A stretch of DNA of 64,000 nt, from contig SVLQ01000002.1 in NCBI GenBank assembly GCA_015067825.1, forward strand, positions 186,001 to 250,000. Reading direction: 5' to 3'. Shown here piece after piece: positions 23,286-29,799 of this stretch (positions are counted from its first letter, which is position 1; the number at the start of each line of letters is the position of its first letter). A model generated the notes under the pieces. That model searched no databases and was not told the origin of the DNA. It worked only from the letters and a program-made list of their open reading frames with translations. The translations under genes and the position numbers were made by a program. The stretch is from Oscillospiraceae bacterium. GTDB taxonomy: Bacteria; Bacillota; Clostridia; Oscillospirales; QAMX01.

Positions 23286-25604
23286 TTGAACAAAAACCTG
23301 AACCCGACGCGAACGTTTCGCGTCACTCGCGCCGAAGCCGCCGAGATCCTTAGCAGGCAGAGCGGGGAATCGCGCAGACTGCGCGAAGAGGAAGAACGCA
23401 AACGCAGAGAAGAGGAAGAGAGAAAGCGCAGAGAGGAGGAAGAGCGCAAACGCAGAGCGGCGGAAGCGCAGGCGCGTGCGGCGAGGCTTTCGGAATCGCG
23501 GCCGCTTGCTCTGCCGAATACACTCAAAACCGCACAACCCGGCCCCCTTGCCGATCGCCGCACGGCCCAACCGCAGCCAAACCATCCAGCGCCGTCGCCG
23601 CGCGTGCAGTTGCCGCAGGTTCCGCGCGTCGATGGCAGCCGTATTCCAAGGCCAGACACCGCGCTGCCGGGGCTGCTGCGGAAACCGGATGACCTGTTCT
23701 CTATCGCCCAACAGGTCGGTTCCGAACTTTTCGCAGCCGAAAACGCAGGGCGAATTGCCGTGGCGAACGAGGTGAAAGCATTTACGAGCTCTTCGGAACT
23801 CGAAGCGTTTTTAAACGAACGTTTCCGCGATAATTATTCTGCCGATGCCGTGCATTTTCGCAGTCTTGGCGGCAAGATCGCCAATCAAACCGCAACACCT
23901 GCGGAGCAAAAAGAGTACGAACTGCTGCATTATCAGTATGCGTACGGGTTAGAGTCTTTGCAGACGCTGCGCGAAACCGAAGCAAAGCAGCAACTGCAGG
24001 ATCAAACCGCCCAATTTGCGGCAACGAGAGAGCTCGGCAACGTCGAAGTACGGGCGGAAACCGGACGGCAGGTTGATGAAAACCCGTTGAACGACGGCTT
24101 TTTCGCGCGCGCCGTATCGGGAACCTCCAGCCGCGTCCGCCACTATGCGACGGATGAAGAAAAACAGTTGATCGATCTGCACTACAACGCTTCTGTCGAA
24201 AACGGCGACGCCTATGTCGAGTGGCTCGATAAAAACTTCCTGAAAGAGCGCAGCCGAAAAGCCGTCGCAGAAGCCATTATCAAATTCACGGAGTACATAC
24301 CGCTCCTTGGGCCAGTTCCCACGCGTTATTTGGTTTCGGCAATTTCGTCGGTGGAGGCTCTCGTCTACGACATCTATAATTTGGGCGCCGGTGTTTTCGG
24401 CTACGATTCGGAGACAGGCTACCTTGAGGAAACGTACAGGCAAATGCTTGCGAATTCCGATAGTTGGCTGGACGAAAAGATTTTGCGATGGACGCACGAC
24501 TATACTGCCGACGTGACGCTGGCACTTGCCACGCTGGGTCACTCTCCTTATTTTTCTGCGGTTGTAGAAACACTGGGTGGTATGGGCAATGCGTGGCAGA
24601 CTGCGAAAAGCGCTGGCTACAGCGATGGCGAAGCCGGGGCGTACTCGTTAGCGATAGGCACGATGACGCTGGCGGTGGACGTGGCGCTTGACGCACCGAC
24701 GCCGAAGATCGAAGCCAATCTTCTCGACGCGGTTGATCTGATCAAAACAACACCTCGAGCGCAAAATGCGTTTCGGATTTTGGATGAGCTGATGGCAGAT
24801 TTCACAGGGTCGCAGCGCCAACGCTTCTATATCGACGCGTTTTCGCCGGTTCTTGCCGAGATCGCCCAGCACGGCCCCGACGCCCACCAGTTTTGGACGC
24901 CGGAGATCCTCGGCGAGTCGCTTCTGCAGCAGCTGGAGCAGCGAACGCTGCAGTTGGCGATCGAAGAAAAAGGTCTGCCGAGCGTACGGGCGGCGCTGAA
25001 CGGTACAAATGTGCTGCCGGGAGTTGACAAACTGCTTGGAAATGGTATAATAGAATCGAACAGTCGTTTTGTTTTGCACGACGGAACAATTCTGACGCTG
25101 GCAAACCTTATGCAAATGGAATCCCAACTTTTGCCGGTGGGTTGGGAAATGCAGCGAAATAATTACCCGATCCATATGATCACAGGTGTAGTCACCAAAA
25201 ACGGTATTTCCGGTGCGCATAACCAACAGGCGTTTGAGCAGACGATCATAGACTACGGCGGAACGCCGACAGAGTGCATTCTCAGTCGAAAAGAACACCC
25301 ATTTATGGCAGGAATTTACGAGATACAATACCAATTGCCCAAAAAAGGGAGCAACAAAGGCGTCTCGTGGATTATTCCCGGAGAATACCGGATTGTCGAT
25401 ACACCGAAGACGGTCTATGATCCCAAAATCTACACAGACGAAGAAATTTTACATTGGGGATTGGAAGCAATGTCGGAAGGAATTTCGGCGGGAAGAATAA
25501 ACGGAAGAAAAATTATTGGTTATGCGAGGAATGGTTTAATGTATTGGGGCTGGATCAGTAAAGAGACAGGAAAAATTACGAATTTCCACCCTGTTTTAGA
25601 GTAA
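23286..25604 (+). CDS. Polymorphic toxin with C-terminal EndoU RNase domain
   Basis: 772 residues from a TTG start behind AAAGAGGG. Layout: a Glu/Arg single-helix segment (about 33-70, three exact REEEERKR octads), a Pro-rich linker (about 80-130), a helical region (about 135-330), a hydrophobic segment (about 335-375), another helical region, then a bacterial EndoU-type domain (about 625-772). Likely catalytic residues are His645 (SGAHNQ), His671 (KEHPF) and Lys708 (PKTVYDP); the end ITNFHPVLE is also typical. EndoU toxins cleave tRNA or other RNA in rival cells. No signal peptide, LXG, WXG or Rhs feature is seen, so delivery is unknown. The immunity gene follows 19 nt later. Confidence 0.8.
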   Translation: MNKNLNPTRTFRVTRAEAAEILSRQSGESRRLREEEERKRREEEERKRREEEERKRRAAEAQARAARLSESRPLALPNTLKTAQPGPLADRRTAQPQPNHPAPSPRVQLPQVPRVDGSRIPRPDTALPGLLRKPDDLFSIAQQVGSELFAAENAGRIAVANEVKAFTSSSELEAFLNERFRDNYSADAVHFRSLGGKIANQTATPAEQKEYELLHYQYAYGLESLQTLRETEAKQQLQDQTAQFAATRELGNVEVRAETGRQVDENPLNDGFFARAVSGTSSRVRHYATDEEKQLIDLHYNASVENGDAYVEWLDKNFLKERSRKAVAEAIIKFTEYIPLLGPVPTRYLVSAISSVEALVYDIYNLGAGVFGYDSETGYLEETYRQMLANSDSWLDEKILRWTHDYTADVTLALATLGHSPYFSAVVETLGGMGNAWQTAKSAGYSDGEAGAYSLAIGTMTLAVDVALDAPTPKIEANLLDAVDLIKTTPRAQNAFRILDELMADFTGSQRQRFYIDAFSPVLAEIAQHGPDAHQFWTPEILGESLLQQLEQRTLQLAIEEKGLPSVRAALNGTNVLPGVDKLLGNGIIESNSRFVLHDGTILTLANLMQMESQLLPVGWEMQRNNYPIHMITGVVTKNGISGAHNQQAFEQTIIDYGGTPTECILSRKEHPFMAGIYEIQYQLPKKGSNKGVSWIIPGEYRIVDTPKTVYDPKIYTDEEILHWGLEAMSEGISAGRINGRKIIGYARNGLMYWGWISKETGKITNFHPVLE
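23382..23453 (+). repeat. Three 24-nt coding repeats (REEEERKR octads)
   Basis: Codons 33-56 of the toxin gene are three tandem octads of REEEERKR. The DNA copies differ at synonymous sites, so the amino acid pattern is under selection. The i to i+4 charge pairs predict a stiff single alpha helix. Confidence 0.85.
25024..25051 (+). promoter_or_regulatory. Promoter-like sequence inside the toxin gene
   Basis: TTGACA (25024-25029) and TATAAT (25046-25051) with a 16-nt spacer and TGG before the -10, placed within codons for VDKLLGNGII shortly upstream of the EndoU domain. The same 16-nt-spaced layout precedes both orphan cassettes. It could supply constitutive transcription of the immunity gene. 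Confidence 0.5.
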
Positions 25605-25623
25605 AAGGAGGATATTTTTTAGT

Positions 25624-26007
25624 ATGAAACGATACCGCTATAATGAAAATGAAGATGTCGAGTTGATGGTCTATCAATTTTTTGAGTCTGCTGTTGGTAG
25701 AAATCATTGGTTTCCGAGATTATTACCCAATGATAAGCGGATTGGTTGCGTTGGTGTGAGCGACTTTCAACGTTGCAGTTTCCCTGGATTTTATGACGAA
25801 GATGAACCGGAGTATTTTGGGAAAACAGGAGTGGCGCTCTTTATTGATTATCCGGCAGCGGATGCCGATTGCATGATCTTTCTGACCAACGAGGAGTATT
25901 TAACCGAAGTCGCGAAGTGGTCGAAAACATATCTGAAGAAAGCGCCCGAGGATGGCGAAATAGTTGCCGAACTTTTGGAAAAACTAAAAGAGAAATTTGG
26001 GCTCTGA
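25624..26007 (+). CDS. Immunity protein for the EndoU toxin
   Basis: A 127-residue acidic, soluble protein right after the toxin (19-nt gap, AAAGGAGGAT site). It ends EIVAELLEKLKEKFGL and contains EPEYFGKTGVALFIDYPAADADCMIFLTNEEY, both closely matched in the two downstream genes at 26339 and 27070. Size, charge, position and duplication behind EndoU fragments identify it as a CdiI-like antidote that should bind the EndoU domain. Base composition is clearly lower in GC than in the housekeeping genes, suggesting transfer. Confidence 0.8.
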   Translation: MKRYRYNENEDVELMVYQFFESAVGRNHWFPRLLPNDKRIGCVGVSDFQRCSFPGFYDEDEPEYFGKTGVALFIDYPAADADCMIFLTNEEYLTEVAKWSKTYLKKAPEDGEIVAELLEKLKEKFGL

Positions 26008-26022
26008 TCCGAGCCAGCGCAC

Positions 26023-26059
26023 AAACCCCGCCTGTTCCAAGCGGAACAGGCGGGGTTTT
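26023..26059 (+). terminator. Terminator 1 of the toxin-immunity array
   Basis: A 16-bp stem AAACCCCGCCTGTTCC / GGAACAGGCGGGGTTT with loop AAGC, ending in TTTT. The same stem recurs after both other immunity genes. Confidence 0.92.
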
Positions 26060-26071
26060 GTATGAAAAAAG

Positions 26072-26099
26072 TTGACGTCGGGGTGAGAAATGGTATAAT
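26072..26099 (+). promoter_or_regulatory. Cassette promoter for the second immunity gene
   Basis: TTGACG (26072-26077), 16 nt, TATAAT (26094-26099) with TGG just before the -10. It lies directly behind terminator 1, so the next immunity gene has its own promoter and a leader of about 230 nt made of the decayed EndoU fragment. Confidence 0.75.
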
Positions 26100-26101
26100 A
26101 A

Positions 26102-26326
26102 AGGTGTATTTTTGCCAAAGAACCGAAGACCGTCTACGATCCAAAGATCTATGCAGACGAAGAAATTCAGCATTGGGGCTGGGAAGCGATGGCAGAAGGG
26201 ATCTCAGCGGGGAGAATCAGTGGAAAATATATTGTAGGAAAGGCAAGAAACGGATTAGAGTTTGTGGGCCATATTGATATAACGAACAATATAATTACAA
26301 ATTTTTATCCGATAGTAAAAGAATAA
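26102..26326 (+). pseudogene. Orphan EndoU C-terminal fragment, cassette 2
   Basis: The frame opens after a TAA and reads EPKTVYDPKIYADEEIQHW and on to a final ITNFYPIVKE, matching the last 67 or so residues of the intact EndoU toxin. The catalytic lysine motif remains but the part with both catalytic histidines is missing, and no start codon or ribosome binding site is in frame at its head. It should be non-toxic and probably untranslated. It ends 12 nt before the second immunity gene. Confidence 0.85.
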
Positions 26327-26338
26327 AGGTGAACAAAA

Positions 26339-26737
26339 GTGGATAAAAAAAGAAGATATTTGGATTACAGAAAAGATGAAGCAACTGAACGGATGAATTC
26401 ATTGCGTTGGTTATGTATTAATTATATGCCGTCACGCTTTCTCCGGGGGTTACGTGAATTTGCGGAGGAAGGTAGTGGGATTGGATTGAGTGACTATGAA
26501 CGATTTTTATTTCCGTGTAACATTCTTCCGTGGGAACCGGAGTATTTTGGGAACCAAGGAGTACTTTTGCAATTGGACGACCCTATGGGAAAAGACGATT
26601 GCGCAATTCTTCTGACTAATAAAGAGTTTTACGAAGAGATCAGTCTGTGGTCGGAAGAATATGTGACCTTGCATCCCGAAGATGCCGAGGCTGTGACCGA
26701 ACTATTGGAGAAGCTGCGGGAAAGATTTGGACTGTAA
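26339..26737 (+). CDS. Orphan EndoU immunity protein, second copy
   Basis: A 132-residue acidic protein from a GTG start behind AAAGGTG. The end AVTELLEKLRERFGL and the centre EPEYFGNQGVLLQLDDP align with the first immunity protein, while the N-terminal half (KKRRYLDYRKDEATERM) is closer to the third. The frame is intact although its toxin fragment is broken, so immunity seems to be retained, perhaps against sister cells with a different EndoU variant. GC content is low compared with core genes. Confidence 0.78.
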   Translation: MDKKRRYLDYRKDEATERMNSLRWLCINYMPSRFLRGLREFAEEGSGIGLSDYERFLFPCNILPWEPEYFGNQGVLLQLDDPMGKDDCAILLTNKEFYEEISLWSEEYVTLHPEDAEAVTELLEKLRERFGL

Positions 26738-26752
26738 TCGCTGAAGAGTAAA

Positions 26753-26790
26753 AAAACCCCGCCTGTTCCAAACGGAACAGGCGGGGTTTT
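26753..26790 (+). terminator. Terminator 2 of the toxin-immunity array
   Basis: Same GC-rich stem as terminator 1, extended to AAAACCCCGCCTGTTCC / GGAACAGGCGGGGTTTT with loop AAAC, preceded by an A run and ending in TTTT. Confidence 0.92.
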
Positions 26791-26940
26791 GTATGAAAAA
26801 AAGTTGACGTCGGGGTGAGAAATGGTATAATAAAGGTGTATTTTTGCCAAAGAACCGAAGACCACCTACGATCCAAAACTCTACGCAGACGAAGAGATTC
26901 AGCATTGGGGCTGGGAAGCGATGGCAGAAGGGATCTCAGC
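26754..26940 (+). repeat. Cassette repeat, copy B
   Basis: Second copy of the terminator-promoter-EndoU block found at 26023-26208. The junction joining the promoter to the PKTxYDP codons is the same in both copies, so the deletion of the catalytic part came before, or was copied by, the duplication. Confidence 0.88.
26804..26831 (+). promoter_or_regulatory. Cassette promoter for the third immunity gene
   Basis: TTGACG (26804-26809), 16 nt, TATAAT (26826-26831), identical to the promoter of cassette 2, again immediately behind a terminator. Confidence 0.75.
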
Positions 26941-27058
26941 AGGACGAATATATGGTCGATGTATTATTGGCTATGCCTCGAATAACTTGAAATTTGTGGG
27001 CTATATTGACGCGAAAAGTGGGAAGATATCCAATTTCTATCCGACTTTGCAGGAATAA
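26834..27058 (+). pseudogene. Orphan EndoU C-terminal fragment, cassette 3
   Basis: Reads EPKTTYDPKLYADEEIQHW and on to ISNFYPTLQE, matching the C-terminal part of the intact EndoU domain and the cassette 2 fragment. Both catalytic histidines are absent and no start is in frame at its head. The C-terminal stretch differs between fragments (for example GKYIVGKARN versus GRCIIGYASN), so they came from distinct toxin variants or have since diverged. Confidence 0.85.
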
Positions 27059-27069
27059 GGGAGAGAGTG

Positions 27070-27471
27070 ATGGAAAGCAATAGAAAATATTTGGATTATG
27101 GAAAAGATTTGGCAGCAAGAGAGTTATTGGATCAAGTTTATTGGCTGTGCATTCATCACTTGGGACGTTGGTTTTTACATGCACTGCATGAACATGCAGA
27201 TGAAAACAGCGGTATTGGTTTTGGTGACTTTGAATGTTGTCTTTTTCCACGGAATGTTTTGCCGGAAGAACCGGAATACTTTGGTGATTCTGGTGTATTA
27301 TTTTTGTTTGATGCACCGGCAGCTGAAGAAGATTCTGCGATTTATTTAACTAACGAGGAGTTCTATTCCGAAATGTGCAAACAATCGGAAAAATATGTGG
27401 GCTTATACCCTGAGGATGCCGAAGAGGTCGCTGAGCTTTTGGAAAAACTGAAAGAGAAGTTTGGGCTCTGA
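27070..27471 (+). CDS. Orphan EndoU immunity protein, third copy
   Basis: A 133-residue acidic protein; the ATG at 27070 (a GTG at 27067 is possible) follows GGGAGAGAG, 11 nt after the orphan fragment. It shares RKYLDYGKD with copy 2 and ends EVAELLEKLKEKFGL like copy 1. Conserved centre: EPEYFGDSGVLFLFDAP. Intact frame and own promoter suggest it is expressed. Confidence 0.78.
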   Translation: MESNRKYLDYGKDLAARELLDQVYWLCIHHLGRWFLHALHEHADENSGIGFGDFECCLFPRNVLPEEPEYFGDSGVLFLFDAPAAEEDSAIYLTNEEFYSEMCKQSEKYVGLYPEDAEEVAELLEKLKEKFGL

Positions 27472-27486
27472 TCCGAGCCGTCGCAC

Positions 27487-27523
27487 AAACCCCGCCTGTT
27501 CCAAACGGAACAGGCGGGGTTTT
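27487..27523 (+). terminator. Terminator 3, end of the toxin-immunity array
   Basis: Third copy of the AAACCCCGCCTGTTCC stem with loop AAAC. No promoter block follows; the convergent HTH gene ends 17 nt away, so this marks the right end of the array and may serve both strands. Confidence 0.9.
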
Positions 27524-27539
27524 ACCGTCGATATTGGAG

Positions 27540-28502
27540 TTAGCTGCGGAAAATGCGCCCGGCGGTGGCGTCGCCTTCGATCGTTTCGCAGGTGATATCG
27601 CCGCCGGCTTCGGCGTTGCCGCCGATCTCGTCGCAGTTGATATTGCCTTTTGCACAGGCGCTGCCGCCGACCGAATCGCAGACGACGTCGCCTTCGGCTG
27701 AAACGTTCCCGCCGACTGAATCGCAGCGGAGGCTGCCGTGGGAGACGAGGTCGCCTTCGATCACGTCGCAGCTGACGCTGCCGGTTGAGGTGACGTCGCC
27801 CTCAATGGTGTCGCAGTTGATGCGCCCGGAGGAAGTGACGTCGCCGTCGATGGAGTCGCAGGTGATGTCGGCGGCGACGACGTTACCGTCGATATCGTCG
27901 CAGGTGATACTGCCGCCGGCTGAAGCATCGCCGTCGATGTCGTCGCAAGTGATATTGCCGCCGGCTTCGGCGTTGCCGTCGACGTTTTCACAGGTGATGC
28001 TGCCGCCGGCGGTAACGCTGCCCAGCACGTTGCTGCAGGTGACGTCCTGCTCCGAGCGGAGGTCGCCGCGCACCGTCCCGTGGATCACGCAGCTGCCGAA
28101 GACCTCGACCTGAAGGGGATGGTCGGCGGCCAAGGATTTTTGCGCGGCCTCGAACTCCAATGCGATCGGCTGCTCTTGGCGCGGGCATTGCGACGCGATC
28201 GGTCGGTTGCCCAAAAACTGCACCACGCGCAGCACGCCGTCGTCGGCAAAATCCGCAACGGGTGCGCCGAGGATCGGGGCGGGTTCGTTCGGTGCGGTGC
28301 TGCCGAAAAACAGCGAGTCGATCGAAACGCCGAAAAAGGCTGCGATCTGCGGCAACATGAGGGTATCCGGCATGGCAGCACCGGTCTCCCATTTGGAGAC
28401 GGCCTGGGTCGAGATATCAAGCGCGTCGCCGAGCTCTTTTTGACTGAGCTCGCGGGACGTGCGCAGGGTACGAATCGTTTCGCCGATCGGATAGTCGTTC
28501 AT
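27540..28502 (-). CDS. HTH regulator fused to a cysteine-ladder repeat solenoid
   Basis: 320 residues. An XRE-type HTH (about 6-60, SQKELGDALDISTQAVSKWETG) and a linker (about 61-145) precede eleven-plus tandem 15-residue repeats (146-320) of the form GDxxxxGxIxCDxIe. A cysteine recurs at position 11 of almost every repeat, so a beta-solenoid would carry a line of about eleven cysteines on one face. There is no signal peptide, so these are cytoplasmic thiols. I do not know a function; metal or redox sensing, or a bactofilin-like polymer, are options. AGGAGAAC precedes the ATG. Confidence 0.82.
   Translation of the reverse strand: MNDYPIGETIRTLRTSRELSQKELGDALDISTQAVSKWETGAAMPDTLMLPQIAAFFGVSIDSLFFGSTAPNEPAPILGAPVADFADDGVLRVVQFLGNRPIASQCPRQEQPIALEFEAAQKSLAADHPLQVEVFGSCVIHGTVRGDLRSEQDVTCSNVLGSVTAGGSITCENVDGNAEAGGNITCDDIDGDASAGGSITCDDIDGNVVAADITCDSIDGDVTSSGRINCDTIEGDVTSTGSVSCDVIEGDLVSHGSLRCDSVGGNVSAEGDVVCDSVGGSACAKGNINCDEIGGNAEAGGDITCETIEGDATAGRIFRS
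27543..28067 (-). repeat. Tandem 45-nt coding repeats (15-residue Cys repeats)
   Basis: Codons 146 to the end of the HTH-solenoid gene are a run of about 11.7 units of 15 codons, one unit being a codon short. The protein pattern (Gly at 1, hydrophobic at 3 and 9, Cys at 11, Asp at 12) is kept while codons vary, arguing for an old, selected repeat. Confidence 0.9.
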
Positions 28503-28532
28503 CGTGTTTGTTCTCCTTTTTGTCGTACCTTG

Positions 28533-28574
28533 ATTGTAGCATAGAACCGTCCGAAAAACAAGCGAAGCTTGTTT
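28533..28574 (-). promoter_or_regulatory. Promoter of the HTH-solenoid gene with palindromic operator
   Basis: Minus-strand TTGTTT (28561-28556), 17 nt and TACAAT (28538-28533). The perfect inverted repeat AAACAAGC-GAA-GCTTGTTT (28556-28574) covers the -35, where an HTH protein could repress its own gene. Confidence 0.62.
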
Positions 28575-28732
28575 GAATCCGACACTTTCTTATCAACTAA
28601 TGGTTGATTGTTTGCTTTTGCGCCGAAAAACTTGGCAGAAAATTGGAGAGATATGGCAGGTTTTTATATACCAAATGAACGGCCTGTTGTAGTATAATGA
28701 ACGTGAGTTCAAGAGAAAGCGGGAGATCGTGT

Positions 28733-29629
28733 ATGATGTATCCGATGACGGAAGAACCGTTGGCTTTTATGGAACCGATCCTGCGCAAACCGTTCGTGTT
28801 TAACGACCTAAAGGTCACGGTCGTCAATGCGATCTGGCTGTACCACCCCTCAAATTGGGAAACCGAAGAACACACCCACCCGTATTATGAATTCACGTTT
28901 TTGGTGGAGGGCGCTTTTGCCACAAAAATCGGCGGACAGGTACATCAGACCGCTGCGGGGCAGGCGTCGCTGGTGCGGCCGTTCTGCCGGCACAGCAATG
29001 CCAAACTGCCGTCGACGGCCTGCGACCGCGGCTTTTGTCTGCGGTTTGCGCTGGAAAAAGTGGCGGCGGACGGTGCCGAAACGGCATTCCCAATCAGCGA
29101 TGACGTGACGGCGCAGATCGATGCGCTTTGCGGTGCGGCGATCCCGTTTGCGGGCGATGCCTTTCTGGCAAAATTGGTGGATGCTGATCTGTTTACGCTG
29201 CAGATGCTCGTCGTCAACTTTTTGCTGGAGCTGGTGGATCTGCGGTCGCCGGAAACCGGACGAGAACCGACTGTCGATCCGTTGTCGTCCAAGGAGCGGG
29301 CACTCGCCGAAGAAGCGGTTTTTTACCTCGGAACGCTCGGCAACGAAACTCCGGACGTGCGGGAAATGGCGAAGGCGCTGTACGTCAGCTACCGCCAACT
29401 GTCGCGCGTGTTCAAAAAAGCGTACGGAAAAGGGATCATACAGTATCACAACGATCTGCGGATGCAGTATGCCGCAAAGCTGCTTTGTGAGTCGGACGCG
29501 TCGATCCGGGAGCTTGCCGAACGGCTCGGATTCGAGAATGAGAGCTATTTTTACGTCCGGTTTCAAAAAACGATGGGAGTCTCTCCGGGAACTTACCGTC
29601 GGCAAAAACGCCAAGGCGGAGGAATATAA
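28733..29629 (+). CDS. AraC-family transcriptional regulator
   Basis: 298-residue regulator with an N-terminal cupin-like sensing domain (EEHTHPYYEFTFLVEG, about 42-57) and a C-terminal double HTH (about 200-290: VREMAKALYVSYRQLSRVFKKAYG and IRELAERLGFENESYFYVRFQK). This architecture usually senses a sugar or related ligand. A TATAAT lies at 28693-28698, so a possible ATG at 28697 would sit in the promoter; the ATG at 28733 follows GGGAG and is used. Its target is unknown; the alpha-galactosidase and symporter genes lie nearby. Confidence 0.88.
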   Translation: MMYPMTEEPLAFMEPILRKPFVFNDLKVTVVNAIWLYHPSNWETEEHTHPYYEFTFLVEGAFATKIGGQVHQTAAGQASLVRPFCRHSNAKLPSTACDRGFCLRFALEKVAADGAETAFPISDDVTAQIDALCGAAIPFAGDAFLAKLVDADLFTLQMLVVNFLLELVDLRSPETGREPTVDPLSSKERALAEEAVFYLGTLGNETPDVREMAKALYVSYRQLSRVFKKAYGKGIIQYHNDLRMQYAAKLLCESDASIRELAERLGFENESYFYVRFQKTMGVSPGTYRRQKRQGGGI

Positions 29630-29644
29630 TTGAAGAATAAACGG

Positions 29645-29686
29645 AAGTTCGCTGCTTTTTCAAACCGAAAAAACAGCGAACTTTTA
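29645..29686 (+). terminator. Terminator after the AraC gene
   Basis: Stem AAGTTCGCTG / CAGCGAACTT, one mismatch, then TTTTTC / GAAAAA around loop AAACC, followed by TTATTAA. Confidence 0.85.
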
Positions 29687-29736
29687 TTAAGTTAGTGTAT
29701 GAAAGTTGCGAAAATTGTTAGGTGGGGTATTAAAAC

Positions 29737-29765
29737 TTGACAGAATTGACGAATTTCGGTATAAT
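29737..29765 (+). promoter_or_regulatory. Promoter of the acyltransferase gene
   Basis: Consensus TTGACA (29737-29742), 17 nt, TATAAT (29760-29765), about 35 nt before the ATG. Confidence 0.85.
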
Positions 29766-29799
29766 ATATAAGTTAATGAATATATATACGGAGATTTGA

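Larger units (their letters stand above)
26023..26208 (+). repeat. Cassette repeat, copy A (terminator, promoter, EndoU fragment start)
   Basis: About 186 nt nearly identical to 26754-26940: terminator, a TTGACG/TATAAT promoter and the first part of the EndoU fragment. By eye there are about 8 differences, including one inserted A. Identity fades soon after the EGISAG codons. Such a block could seed recombination between cassettes. Confidence 0.88.

Noticed and set aside
23382-23453. Possible CRISPR or satellite repeat
   Set aside because: It is an in-frame coding repeat of eight codons with synonymous changes and no spacers. No CRISPR array was seen anywhere in the window.
26062-26277. A 71-codon frame starting MKKVDVGVRNG in cassette 2
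   Set aside because: It starts between terminator and promoter, upstream of the likely transcript start, and reads the EndoU fragment out of frame. The similarity of VD...NGII to the intact toxin comes from the shared promoter hexamers.
20655-28502. Integrated element with att repeats
   Set aside because: No copy of the tRNA 3' end and no integrase or transposase gene was found, so the borders of a mobile element cannot be claimed.
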